Below are positions 19,351 to 30,019 of a DNA stretch of 64,000 nucleotides, piece by piece. The stretch is from NCBI GenBank assembly GCA_963855995.1, contig OY979716.1, positions 53,510,158-53,574,157 on the forward strand. Direction: 5' to 3'. The position numbers and the translations under genes are program-made. The notes beneath the pieces are model-generated. The model had not been told where the DNA came from. It ran no database searches and saw only the letters and a program-made list of their open reading frames with translations. This stretch comes from Muricea muricata (taxonomy: Eukaryota > Cnidaria > Anthozoa > Malacalcyonacea > Plexauridae). The stretch's first letter is position 1; each line of letters starts with the position of its first letter.

Positions 19351-19523
19351 CATTCCAGAAAAGATCCACACCCCCCCCCCCCCTTCCACCCACACAATAC
19401 CTCCCTCCCCCTCTCCGGACATCCTATATAAATTTAAGGCATTCTTTAGAGGATTCCCCTCCCCCCTCTCCGGAGGGCGGAAATTTTCTCTGTGGGTGGG
19501 GAATGGATCTTTTTTGGAACAAC
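19350..19523. mobile_element. Small palindromic MITE in the minisatellite
   Basis: Left end CATTCCAGAAAAGATCCACA with a long C-run; right end reverse complement TTGTTCCAAAAAAGATCCAT with G-rich inner arm. It splits the minisatellite (CGACATTGGGT / CCCATTAGGC). Non-coding; the open frames here are C/G-run artefacts. Confidence 0.65.
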
Positions 19524-20393
19524 CCATTAGGCAACGGTGAACAACTTTAGGCAGCATTAAGCTACATCAAAGTACAGAACATAGCATTGGGTGTTTATAG
19601 GTAAAATGCTTCTATTTTCATTATGTATATAATAAAGATTTCCACCACACACCAGCATGACAATTCTCTCACAAATACTTCATAAATAGATATGTGGTTG
19701 TGCTTCCTACATTGTCCATATGTAACTGCAAACAGTGAAAATTATTTTTACTTAATTTCAGCATTAATTTTAAATATTGCAGTGAGAGATTATTTAAACA
19801 ATGTCGTTCAATGTTGTTCACAACTATAAACAATGTGTAAAAAGAAACTTTTTATATTTTTATAACAATGTCGCCAATAGCCAATTGTATTCAAATCAGT
19901 CTAATTTAGAAATCTGTAGTCTAATTTAGAAATTTAGTCTAATTAATACACATTAATACACATGAAGTCCTATAAATGTTAATTTACCTTAAATACTAAG
20001 TGTGTACATGTAGAACTTCTCATCAGGTACTTATGGACCATTGTAAAACTCTTGGGAGGTATACAGTTTCTTCTTGGGAATGTTACGAAAGACATATCAT
20101 CCGGCATGAAAAGGATCTTAACCATTTAATAATCACTTTTTGTCGCACAAAAGACAAAACAACATCGTCAAATAATACTGGAATGTGATAACGATTCAAT
20201 TCGACTTATGCAATACTTCATGCAGTCAAAACCAAGATGGTTAATAATCCTGCCCATAGCTTCCTTTGGCAGGACATTTTGGCAACATTTGAACAATGTG
20301 TCAAGTTTGTGTCGAAATATATAAACCAAGGCCTTTTTCTGGCAACTTTAAACTTTTATTGCTGTCAGATTTAAAATAATGAGTGCTTGAAAG
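19524..20393. other. AT-rich stretch without recognised genes
   Basis: A few small open frames, none with recognisable composition. Short direct repeats (AGTCTAATTTAGAAAT twice near 19910, ACACATTAATAC twice near 19950). A TATATAAA at about 20320 lies some 70 bp ahead of the first exon of the next gene and could serve as a core promoter, untested. Confidence 0.4.
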
Positions 20394-20706
20394 ATGTCCG
20401 ATTCGACGTCTGCATCAACATCATCTTCGTATGACAAGGAAGAAATATATGAAATATCATCGGAGCATCAGCGTGGTCGATCCCACTCGAGTATTCGTCA
20501 CGATAAGAAAATATTGCGATCACGATCCTCATCATAAAGCTCGCCAACCTCGCCGCGGAGAAAGAAAACGAAAAAGAAGTCACATTCCCATCGACACCAT
20601 GACGACCAGTCAAAGAAGTCAAACAGATCCACCATGGAGAGATCGCTGAAAAATACTGGGCTAGGGGCAATTGCCTCAAATAGCACAGCTGCACGTGTCA
20701 ATGAAG
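20394..20706 (+). pseudogene. Exon 1: Ser/Arg-rich segment, first copy
   Basis: Starts MSDSTSASTSSSYDKEEIYE and runs into an RS/KK/HRH-rich tract, ending in SNSTAARVNE with donor GTAAGG at 20707. TAA at 20535-20537 interrupts it. Exon 2 is a diverged duplicate. SR-rich tracts commonly mediate nuclear RNA or protein contacts; that role here is inference. The ATG was chosen because it lies just upstream of the conserved block. Confidence 0.65.
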
Positions 20707-20788
20707 GTAAGGCATGTTTCACACTTTCACAGTCTGCTCACTAAATATGTACACAGTATTTTGTGCAAGGAAGTAGAGGGCCAATGGA

Positions 20789-20947
20789 AATCGATAATTG
20801 GCGGGGGGGGGGCACATATTCATATATTTGTGTTCACGTCTACTGTGAAAACAATTGATTTTAAAATCTAAATTACGATTTCAAAAGGAACTAATTACGC
20901 AGAACACGAATATATGAATGTGTACCCCCCCCCCCAATTATCGATCT
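20789..20947. mobile_element. Palindromic G-run MITE, copy 2 (in intron 1)
   Basis: Left GAAATCGATAATTGG plus G-run; right C-run plus CCAATTATCGATCTT; inner ATATTCATATAT / ATATATGAAT stems. Same design as copies at 17420 and 24321, with different target-proximal bases. Confidence 0.8.
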
Positions 20948-21202
20948 TCCGGCGCCCCCGAGGAAGTACATTTCTGTGTAAAATCAAACCTGTTCTTTTG
21001 TAACTTCTTTGTCAAAGGCATACATCTTGACTGGGATAGATTTACTTGGGGGTGTGGGGCGTGCACCTCTCCTAGCACGTAGGCCAGGAGGGGTGCAGGA
21101 GGTTGCAATTTTTCAATATTAAGGCGACACTTCCATAATTTTCTGATAAAAACCCTGGCTTGAAGTGTAGGAACTGCATTTCTGTTGTTTAACATTCTTT
21201 AG

Positions 21203-21547
21203 GGGAGAATGTGGATAAACCCTGTGCTAGTCATCCATCATCTGACAAGGAAGAGATATATGAAATACCATCAGAGCACGAGTGTGGTCGACCCCACTCG
21301 CGTATTCATCGCGATAAGAAAAGATCACGATCATCATCATCAAGCTCTCCGCAGAGAAAGAAAAAGAAATCATATTCCCATCGACACCATGGCAACCAGT
21401 CAAATAAATCAAACAGATCCACCAAGAGATCACTGAAAAACACTAAACATCACATCAACAGTCTCGACTTTCATGTCGAAAAGCACACTACTAATACTGG
21501 GCAAGGGGCAATGGACTCAAATAGCACAGCTGCATGTGTCAATGAAG
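21203..21547 (+). CDS. Exon 2: Ser/Arg-rich segment, duplicated copy
   Basis: Acceptor TTCTTTAG at 21202 and donor GTAAGG at 21548; 345 bases, so the frame is kept. It repeats exon 1: SDKEEIYEIPSEHE, then RSRSSSSSSPQRKKKK, HRHHGNQSNKSNRST and an end SNSTAACVNE. An extra KHHINSLDFHVEKHTTNTG block is absent from exon 1. The copy is fully open. Sequence after the donor (TTTTGTGCAAGGAAGTA) also matches the sequence after exon 1, so the duplication included intron. Confidence 0.7.
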
Positions 21548-22937
21548 GTAAGGCATTATTCACACTTTCACAGTGTGCATGTTCACTAAATATGTATATT
21601 TTGTGCAAGGAAGTATACTTGTTGTAAAGTATGTAAGCCTGTACTATGTTGTGTGTACATCAAAGGCTACATCTACAGTGGGATAGATTTACTTGGGGGT
21701 GTGGGGTGCATGCCACTCCTGTAATAAAATTCAATAAAATTCACCTAATTGATAAAATTCCTATCTACTGACACCACATGGTACAAATTAACAGCACGCA
21801 ATTTGTACATCATATTGCATCAAATTATTAACAATTTAAAATTATACATCATTTTTCTTAAATGATGTGAGAAAAATAATGGAAATACAGTGTAATATAT
21901 GTTTTCATGTTATAAAGAATGCACCTTCAAAGAATTTTACTTGCACACCACCAAAAATCTTTTGCAGCCCTCCCAAAAAAGTTTTGTAATATGTTTCACT
22001 CCTCTATGAAAGCAACTTCATGTGTGACAACTCCTCCCTCATAATTATTGGGCACCCCCCCCCCTATAAATTTCTGCACCTCAAGACAATATACAAAAGT
22101 CTCTTTGTATGTTTGCATAGCAAATACAATACTATAGTTTAGTTTTGTGGAAACACCACATAAATTTATTCCTGCAGAGTTTTCGATCCGTAAGCTCGGA
22201 TCTTCATCAGTGCAAATAAACTGATGAAGATCCGAGCTTACGGGTCGAAAGCTCTGCAGTAATAAATTTATGTGGTGTTTCTACAAAACTAAGCTATTAT
22301 ATGAAAGGCTGTCACTGATCTTAAAATCTGTCGTTGACTGATGTTATAGACTTTGACACACTGTGTTCACATTGGTAAACATGTGTACAGTATAATATAG
22401 TGTATTATATTAAGTTGATCAATTTATGATGAATGTTTACATTGTAGGCAAAAAACAATGGATATGATTATTTTGCTCATTTATTTCCTTAAAGAGGGGT
22501 TACAGTCTGTTCTCCACATCAGTTCCGCTCATAACAAAGGGGGGGGGGATACCAAATATAAATATTGTTCAAATTGCGCATTTTTCTAACTTTTTTGAAT
22601 CGAAATGCTGGTTTATGTTCATTTACGAGCATAGCAAGGCAGAACAGTTTAAGATGTTTAGTCAGTAAGTCACATTTTACAAACAATGTAGCCGTTTAAA
22701 ATGTACACAAAGCATTTGTTTACATTACTGACGGTAACCCCCCTTTAAATTTTTTCAACTTCAGTTATTTTTTGTTCAAAAAATGAAATTTTTGTTCAAA
22801 AAATGAAAAACTGGTAAATCAATATTTAACGCATAATACGCTCTTGTATTAAGGCTGATTTCTATCCATTAAATGTGAGGGCTTGTGTTGTTATAATAAT
22901 GTCATTTATTTATTTATTCCTACTTGTATTTTTGCAG
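21548..22937. other. Intron 2
   Basis: 1390 bp, AT-rich, containing a perfect palindromic element (22134-22297), C-runs near 22055 and a G-run near 22540. No coding signal. Confidence 0.6.
22134..22297. mobile_element. Near-perfect palindromic element with 10-base loop
   Basis: Arms of about 76 bp pair from ATAGTTTAGTTTTG to CAAAACTAAGCTAT around a loop TGCAAATAAA. Each strand contains CTGATGAAGATCCG then GAAA 18-19 bases later, which superficially resembles a hammerhead core. A MITE is the plain reading. Confidence 0.8.
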
Positions 22938-23642
22938 TTGTGAAAAGATTGTGGAGTATAAGGACAACAAACTCTAGCACATACAAGTTTCTTCAAGCAA
23001 CCAGTGATATGACCACAAACGAGCTCATAGGAAAAGTTGCAAAGTTGTTCAATCTCAAACAACATTTCATTCCCCTTAAATTTGAATTTCAACCAGGCAA
23101 TTCTGCTGAGAAGCTAACTATATTGATGGAAGAAGGGGATGAGGAGAGTTACCAACATGCACTGACAGTTCTTCCTAATTATTCTCAAATTAATGTTGAA
23201 ATGAAAATTACAAGAATGAAAGAGACAGCTATACCGGCATCTGACCAAAGAAACTTTCCCAAAAAGGAGGTTGTTGCTGAAGAAATAAAAAGAGAAATGG
23301 GACTACATGATGACCAAGGGAAGGGAAAAAAGGGATACATGGATGCTAAATGGACAACCCAGTGTGACACACTAATGGAACAGGATTCCAGGTTCCTTTT
23401 TGAATTTGACAAGCTACAGGCTGGTGTGGAGTTGGCATTTGGAGACAAAAGGTATCTTTTAAACCCATTCCAGCTTATATGCCCTATCTGTGGAGATGTG
23501 AAATGTTTGGGAAACATGAACCAACCTGTGGCATTGGCCCAGCACATGTCCAGTCAGCATCAAACAGATTCTGCTGTGGCATGCAACAAGCGGTTGAAAG
23601 CGTAGTGCCAAAACCATTTCATCAGTGCACTGGAAATGGACG
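22938..23642 (+). pseudogene. Exon 3: PB1-like region and C2H2-like finger
   Basis: Acceptor TTTTTGCAG; after the one-base carry from exon 2 it reads VKRLWSIRTTNSSTYKFLQ. An alpha/beta stretch with FIPLKFEFQPGNS and ILMEEGDEESYQHAL resembles a PB1 domain (tentative). Later come a Lys/Glu linker and LICPICGDVKCLGN...LAQHMSSQH, a C2H2-like pair set (CPIC; H-x4-H). TAG at 23603-23605 interrupts, but 13 further codons stay open to a GTGAGG donor at 23643 that gives the phase exon 4 needs. The stop therefore looks like a lesion, not the gene end. Confidence 0.65.
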
Positions 23643-24721
23643 GTGAGGCACTTTTGCCTAATGATCTTTTCAACCCCGCAGTGCTATTGTCAACACCACG
23701 GGTCAGGAATGCCATCCTGACCCGTGACATTGCTTAAGGGGCACTTGTTACTTTTTAATTGCATGGGCATTAACTGGAATGTTATTTCCAGTTATGGAAA
23801 TAACTGGAATGGCTATTTTAATAGCAATTTTGAAATTTGATCATTGTTTTATTTGACAAAGCATAAGAAAGATAAGCTGGTTGGCTATTTATTAGTTTTA
23901 TTGTATTACTGACATTTGTCTCCTTTAGTTGCAGAGTTATTCACAAAAAAATGCGAAATACAAATTGCTAATTTCGCACAACTTGTGACATCTGTAATTG
24001 GGCAAGTATGTCTATTGAATGCAAATATGTTTGTCGAATACATTCAGCATACATGTAGCTCAGTTATTAAACACAAAGTCGATAATATAAAGGGCCTGTG
24101 AATGACAGCTATAAATGTTTTTCACAGTGTCTTATCCAGGATGAGCATCTGTTCGTCAAACCTCATTGAGTTTAGGATGATATAACTGATTTATGCTCAG
24201 TTTTGTATTCAGTAAACATATGTACCCAACTTCTTACATCACAAGTTCTACTGAAACAGCAATTTTTTGTGAATAACGTTAAACTAAAAGAGATAGTGTA
24301 TTAGTGTAATACAGTAAATAGCCAATCGCAGGGACGGATCTAGAGCATTAATTGGGGGGGGGATGCATATTCATATATCTGGGCTCAGCCCCACTAATTC
24401 TTTTGAAATGCGGTTGATTTCAAAAGAATTAGTCGGGCAGAATCTGAATATATGAATATGCAACCCCCTAATTAACACTTTAGATCCTGCATGCCCAATC
24501 GGCTTATTTTTTCACCTGCTTTCAAATTAAACAATATTTAATCAAAAGTTTTAAAGTTTTATTGTTGATCTATTAGAACTAGCGTGGTGAAAATGAAGGA
24601 GCGATTAGTTATTTCTTGAAGTTTTGTACCTCATGGTAGAAATTTTGACTTATTGTCCAATCATTTTTTTAAAGTAAAAAGCAAATTATTTTATAATTAA
24701 AATATGACAAGTCCCCCTTAG
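23643..24721. other. Introns 3 and 4 with small exon 4
   Basis: Exon 4 (23929-24005, acceptor TCCTTTAG, donor GTATGT) encodes AELFTKKCEIQIANFAQ and the following few residues, and joins exon 5 in phase 0. The rest is AT-rich intron, including the MITE at 24321-24503. Confidence 0.55.
24321..24503. mobile_element. Palindromic G-run MITE, copy 3 (in intron 4)
   Basis: Arms GCCAATCGCAGGGACGGATC on the left, and on the right (reverse complement) GCCGATTGGGCATGCAGGAT. G-run and C-run inner arms and ATTCTTTTGAAAT / ATTTCAAAAGAAT stems follow. It is the best preserved of the three copies. Confidence 0.8.
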
Positions 24722-26087
24722 TTACGAGCAATCAAACAAGGAAATTACTTAGCCCATTGGCTTGAACTTGCCATTGATGCTGGCGTACTATCCAGGCAGC
24801 ATGTGCTGTATCAATCTGTGAATGCATTTATAACAGAACAACTTCACCAACCCCATCCTGTGTTAGATTGGTCCACATGGCCAACTTTGTAGCCCTACAG
24901 CTTTTGCGAATCCCTTTTTAATCTTGGGACAAGAAAGGCATATCGTTTTTTTCTTGGAAAGAAGCGCTATGGTTACAAGCACCAAGCCACTACTATGGCA
25001 AAACCACTTGAATACTGTTTTCCTGGACCATCAGTAAGCACCCTAGACCTAAAGAAATTTCCACCAGTATTTAACAGTGGCCCTCATTTACACAATTTGA
25101 TGTTATTATTAACGATTCTTGATACTTTTGATGGTGTACCAACATATCGTAGAAATGGGATTAAGGGGTACTTTACCTGCATTCACTATGATGGAATGCC
25201 GTTAAATATTGGAACATTTCCACGGCAGGAAAATGGTCAAACATTGTTTGATGGAATAGTGCCTGCAATTAAACTTGATCAAATGATGGATTTGCATAGA
25301 AATGGAAATGCAGCTGTGCACCAGTACATAAAAGAGAACTGTGAGTGGATCAGCGAAGTTAAAGAGTATGATATGATGGATGCATCTGGCAGTGTAAACG
25401 TTAATGTTTTTACATCATTTGGGACATCTGCTGGAGACTCTGAGAGTGTAAAGGAGGCACTTAAAGAGGCGCTTCAGTGTTTGCAATCTTGTACCAACTG
25501 TATCCTGTCAAATAATGCAAGAACATGTACATTCACCTCTTTAGACAAGCCATGTGAAAGGTGCGACCTTCAGAAGTGTGCAACAGACGAATTTCCGTGT
25601 GTGAGTGCTAAGATATTTCATGTATCTTCCAACCAGGCCCCATCACAGCGCAAGGCACACATAGAACTGAAGAAGAATGTACCAAGGGACTTGAATGATC
25701 CATCGTATATACAATATGGTTTTGGCCTTTTGCATTTTGCCAAAAATTGTATTTCATCATTACGGCATTACAGGTTGACAGATATGTCTGGAACATTTTA
25801 TATTGGCCTTTTGACTGCTGTTTGGGCATCTAATACCCCTGAAGCTGCAAAGATGAAGAAGGCGGCCCCTGCGGCTGTATTTTCTTTTAGAGACGCGCAC
25901 AGCGACGAAACTGGATACAAGTCGGTGTGCATTGAAATTGAAAATGTCATGAAAGAAACATAAGCTGTTATTGCAACACTGGTACCTGAACATTACAAGC
26001 CAACAGCACGGGAGGCAAAGACACATGAAATTATTGGTAGACCCTTGTATATTACCTGCAATGGTAATGGAGATTTTTTGTGGACTG
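24722..26087 (+). pseudogene. Exon 5: conserved globular part with Cys cluster
   Basis: Starts LRAIKQGNYLAHWLELAID. TAG at 24890 follows WSTWPTL, then a long open run: PLEYCFPGPSVSTLDLKKF, GYFTCIHYDGMPLNIGTF, and a Cys-rich segment (CLQSCTNC, then CERCDLQKC and FPC) that could bind zinc. TAA at 25961-25963 is followed in frame by 41 open codons to donor GTAAGT at 26088. Function unknown. The strong in-frame continuation past each stop shows that the exon was coding until recently. Confidence 0.65.
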
Positions 26088-26404
26088 GTAAGTTAAAAGT
26101 ACAAATCTTCGTACGTGGAAACATACTGTATCTTGAAATGCATTGAGATATACTGGATAAACCATTTCTATTATATAACTATAAAGTATCATCTTACCAC
26201 TTTCCCAACTCTTAAATAATGCATTTGTATGTATTGGCTTCGAAATGATTAAATTTTGATAATTTTATTTAGACTCGCGTTTGGAACTGACACTTTTTTA
26301 TTGGAATATACTTATCTCCCTGCATTTTTCCCCTCTTTGAGTAGTGATTTTGTTATTTCGAGTATAAGCTCAATTTTTCCACGATATGTTTTTTTGTTCA
26401 ACAG

Positions 26405-26484
26405 ATGCAGAATATGAGTTTGTTGGAATGGGAATAGACACGTGCCAACAAAATGCTTAGCATTGGGAAAATGGGACGGTCCAG
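26405..26484 (+). pseudogene. Exon 6, short, with a frame lesion
   Basis: Acceptor TTCAACAG and donor GTAGGC. The entry phase gives DAEYEFVGMGIDTC, but the downstream exon needs the frame reading LALGKWDGP, so one base was gained or lost near 26440-26450. In the uncorrected frame a TAG follows. Confidence 0.55.
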
Positions 26485-26654
26485 GTAGGCATAACTATTC
26501 TACTCACACAGCCTAACAGAATATTTACTTTGATTGCTGTGAAAACTAAAGTTTACCATGTGTTTTGAAACGAACTTTAATAAAAGTTTTAAAAAACTTT
26601 ACTGTATAACTTGCAGAGTGAAAATTGCTTAATATGTAATTTTTTTATGTCCAG

Positions 26655-27487
26655 GTCCAGCTCAGGGAAACACTGTGATCTCTTCGCAGGCTTCCTTCTC
26701 ACATCCATCAGGAATTGATGTTATGATGATTGAAGTTGGGAAGAATGAGCAAGCGTATGTTTGTGACAAAGGGAATTCCTGCATAAGATTCATTACAAAT
26801 GTACATTCCTTTAAAGGTGATAAGTTTGTTAGGACAGTTAAGATCCATGGTATCCCTTTGTCATGGAAACCCGAAGCTTTAACAGTGATTCCGAATTCCC
26901 ACACTATTACAATCAGTGAGTCCACGAAGATATTCCTGCTCATCCTTGACAATTCCCTTACCAGTGGTGAATTGCATCAGGTCATTGATAACTTGAATGC
27001 ACCTTGCAGACTTCGTGTTTCTCCAATGACACCAAATTCATTACTTGTAGCAGATGGTCACAATGTACTGGAAGTTAACATGTCCAACAAAACTGTTGCT
27101 ACAGTAGCCCAAAACTTCTGCAAAGCATTTGATATAGCCATTGCTTCTAATAAAACAGTTGCAGTTACTGATGTAACCTCTCACAAACTACATTTTCTTT
27201 CGCCCAAGCAAAGTGAAATGCTGGAATCACATTCAACTATTGGCTCAACAAATGGCTGTCTTGATGGTCCTGCATCTCAAGCGCTATTATCTGAACCCAC
27301 TGGTGTGTGTTTTGACATGGACACAGCAATTATTTCCTGCTTTGGCGGCAGATCAAATGGATGCATAAAACTTCATACCAGTGTCACATTTGCTTGTGAG
27401 ATGATGACAAGCATAAGAAAAATTTATGATGCAATTGGATTTCTACCCAAGGCAAAACAAGACTCAGGCAGCAACAGTCGAAAATAG
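26655..27487 (+). pseudogene. Exon 7, first part: NHL-like beta-propeller
   Basis: Open from 26657 with repeated blade-like motifs: FSHPSGIDV...AYVCDKGNSCIRFI, NSLLVADGHNVLEVNM, and GCLDGPASQALLSEPTGVCF. The last is a classic NHL-repeat signature (DG...A.L..P.G...D). NHL propellers bind RNA or proteins. Roughly 270 residues, ending at TAG 27485. Coding similarity resumes at once in another frame. Confidence 0.6.
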
Positions 27488-28877
27488 TAATACCGTTCCA
27501 CACAGGCCTTCGTAATCTTATTGAATCACTCGCATATTTGCAAGATATAACCACTAAGCGGGGGGAAATATCTCCATAGTGCAACAGCTGGTCCCGAGGG
27601 TTCAGTGTATCATATTTCCTTGGATGGTTTTGCCGAAGTTGTAAATGCGTTAGAAACGCACGTGCAAGTTTTTGAAATGGTTGGCTTGGCTGACACTATC
27701 AACAATATTAACCTGTATGCCTTGGTTAATGAATCCACAAAAGAACATGGGTTTGCCAAGCAGAAACAGTCTGGTCAGTACAGACACCCAACCAAGAAAC
27801 AGTACGTCCAAAGCAAAGGACCACATGAAATCGAAACAATTAAAAAACATGCCAATGCCCGCATTCTTATCATACTAACACATTTAGTGCTTATCAACCA
27901 TCCCATGCCTCCAACATGGCTTCATTGCAAGTCGTTGAACAATACAAAATGTGGCATAAGCAGTTCCACCCGAGTGACACCACTCCCACAGCTGAGATGA
28001 AGGAAATGTTGCAAAAAGCAAGAATGCTTAATGTCCTTACAAAAGCGAATCCGACTCAAAATATCCGGGACCTGTACCGATACAAATGCGGACATGGCCC
28101 ATGTATTATTTTTCAAAAGGATGCTCTTTTGGAGGATATCAGTGATAGTTCACGCTATTATCCCGATTTCGAGAAGCTAATGAATGAACTGGAAGTAAGA
28201 GGCGAAAGAACATCGACGAGCAGGCGTGTTGATAGTGGAAATTATTTATTTGTGCACGGTGATATAGTCATCGTAAATCCTGGCGTAAATGACGAGATTC
28301 CAAGTGCAGACAAGTGGTGGCTTTTGCAAGTCAATAAAGCACATCATTCAAACAAAACTGGGAATGCATGCATTTTGTATGGGTTCTGGCTTGACGAGCA
28401 GCTACGAAGCAAAGATGACTGTAGAGTCTTTTCACTAATGTCAAATCCAGTGAAGATATAGTTTGGTAGTATTATAAAGAACGCTGGAACACCACTCCGT
28501 ATCCCAGCAAATGAAATAACGACAGGATGGCAAAATGGACATTGAGCTATGCATTTTTAAACGAATGCTGTTTTAAGTTAGACCATTTATCAGACCAGCA
28601 CCGCCTTTCATTGGAAAGCAACATTCATGAGCAAGAACAATCTAATTCTGAAAATGAAGACGAGGGTGGCGAGGATAATAACGATAGCGAATGTCATGAC
28701 ATGGAGCTGACCTTGTTATCCAGAAAGCGAATTATCAGGAGTTCAGACGGAAATCGAATAACCTCTTACAGAGATCTGGCTGGTATTAGAAGAAGAGAAA
28801 AACGTCGACAGATATCGGAAATAGAAAATAATGATGACCTGGTATCTGCACGAAGGGACAATCCTGAATTTCAGTGA
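27488..28877 (+). pseudogene. Exon 7, second part: unknown C-terminal region and acidic tail
   Basis: Open stretches in shifting frames: LRNLIESLAYLQDITTKRGE (27490-27570), VYHISLDGFAEVVNALETH (27605 onward), a frame change near 27880, then SLQVVEQYKMWHKQFHPSDT to 28461 (TAG) and on to GTPLRIPANEI. Another change near 28520 leads to an acidic and basic tail (SNSENEDEGGEDNNDSE, RRREKRRQISE) ending at 28875-28877. No domain recognised in it. The LEVRGERTSTSRRVDSGNYL and KWWLLQVNKAHHS segments look globular. Confidence 0.5.
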
Positions 28878-29780
28878 AATTGTATAATACCTAAACATTG
28901 GCGTTGTGCGCACGTACAATTTTAGTATTTTAGTATTTTAGATAGTTGAGTTAAGTCATTTCAAATTATTCTTCAGTGAACATTGTTACTGAAGACTGAA
29001 GACTGTTGCCCAGTAACTTACAGTTATGCGTTTAAGCATTTTCACACACACAAAAGTCCTTTGGTGTTTTAAAAGGAGTTTTAGAAGAAGTTACAAACTG
29101 TAGTCTTATGTACGTTAGTTTGACGATTTTCTATCTTTGATGCAATTTTCATATTCTAAAAATATTTAAAGATATATTCTGTGTGTATTTTTGTGACAAA
29201 AACAAAAAATCATAATTCGTGTGCGCGACAATGTCCGAGATGATATTGGCAACTTGTCTAGTTCCCAATCTCCCCGCAAAAGGAAATTCAGGCGCTTTGA
29301 AAAGAAAGTGCAAGGAAATAAAAGAACTGCTAAAATTGAAAAGGAATGGCAATGGTTACTATAGCCACCCCGACCCATGGTTTGCTATATTAAAGTGCAC
29401 ATGGAGTCATTTGGAGAACAGCACGAAAATGAATTTTTTTCCAGTGATTTTTTTCTGTAAAACAACATATTGAATTTTTTCCATAAAATTTACCAAATTT
29501 TGCCAATCTTAAATGGCATCATTTACACTTTAATATAAGTTATATCAAGACTGCAAGAAAATTTTTCCAAAAATAGGGAAATTAAAACAGTGGAAAGGAA
29601 GTTCGGTTTCTCAAAAATGGAAGCTCATCTTGTAGAATATCAATATCCCGGTTAATGTAAAATTTTATAGTATTTAGTATTTATAGTAAAAAATAGTGTT
29701 CCTCGCCCATACAGATAGCCAGACATGGTATTATATGATGTAGGATCACACATTGCTATATGGGAAAATTTAATAAACGG
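28878..29780. other. 3' flank of the multidomain gene
   Basis: AT-rich. A short basic open stretch at about 29219-29367 (RDNVRDDIGNLSSSQSPRKR) could be a further exon remnant. No polyadenylation site was fixed. Otherwise nothing recognised. Confidence 0.35.
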
Positions 29781-29981
29781 TGTGACAAGTTTTCAAGAAA
29801 ACATCAAAAGTTTTTATTAAATATATGATCAAAAGCGAATACAAATTTCTATATGTTTACGACTACTCCTTTCTTGTTGACTTAAGCTATTCTTATGCTA
29901 TTTTTAGTATTAAGTCCCACCCCCTGAATATCAATATCCAACGTAAGTTTTTTTTTAAAAAATAGAATGTCAAATGTCACA
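29781..29981 (-). repeat. 3' LTR of the Gmr1-like element
   Basis: 201 bp, TGTGACAAG to ATGTCACA on the plus strand. Plus-strand TATCCCCCTTTTTCTC next to it (29982-29997) is the polypurine tract of the minus-strand element. Confidence 0.92.
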
Positions 29982-30019
29982 TATCCCCCTTTTTCTCCAT
30001 GAACAAAATTCTATTTTGT

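Larger units (their letters stand above)
20394..28877 (+). pseudogene. Seven-exon multidomain gene (SR-rich, PB1-like, C2H2-like, Cys cluster, NHL-like), decaying copy
   Basis: Exons 20394-20706, 21203-21547, 22938-23642, 23929-24005, 24722-26087, 26405-26484 and 26655 to about 28877 have GT/AG borders. Their phases agree throughout except inside exon 6, which needs one base. I do not recognise the full architecture. Order: duplicated Ser/Arg-rich tail-like exons, a PB1-like alpha/beta region, a C2H2-like finger, a conserved globular part with a Cys cluster, an NHL-like propeller and an acidic C-terminus. Lesions: TAA 20535, TAG 23603, TAG 24890, TAA 25961, frameshift in exon 6, TAG 27485, several frameshifts 27490-27900, TAG 28459 and a frameshift near 28520. 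Introns exclude a processed copy. It may be a host multigene-family member or a gene carried by a large transposon. Confidence 0.7.

Noticed and set aside
20371..20722. Minus-strand ORFs rich in Phe and Ser (20371-20722, 21227-21433)
   Set aside because: They are antisense shadows of the Arg/Ser-rich exons 1 and 2.
22134..22297. A working hammerhead ribozyme
   Set aside because: CTGATGA and GAAA words are present, but stem I and a proper cleavage site do not form, and the whole sequence folds better as one long hairpin. Kept only as a low-interest check.
23606..23737. In-frame extension to TAA 23735 as the natural gene end
   Set aside because: A GTGAGG donor at 23643 gives the phase needed by exon 4, so the extension past it is intron.
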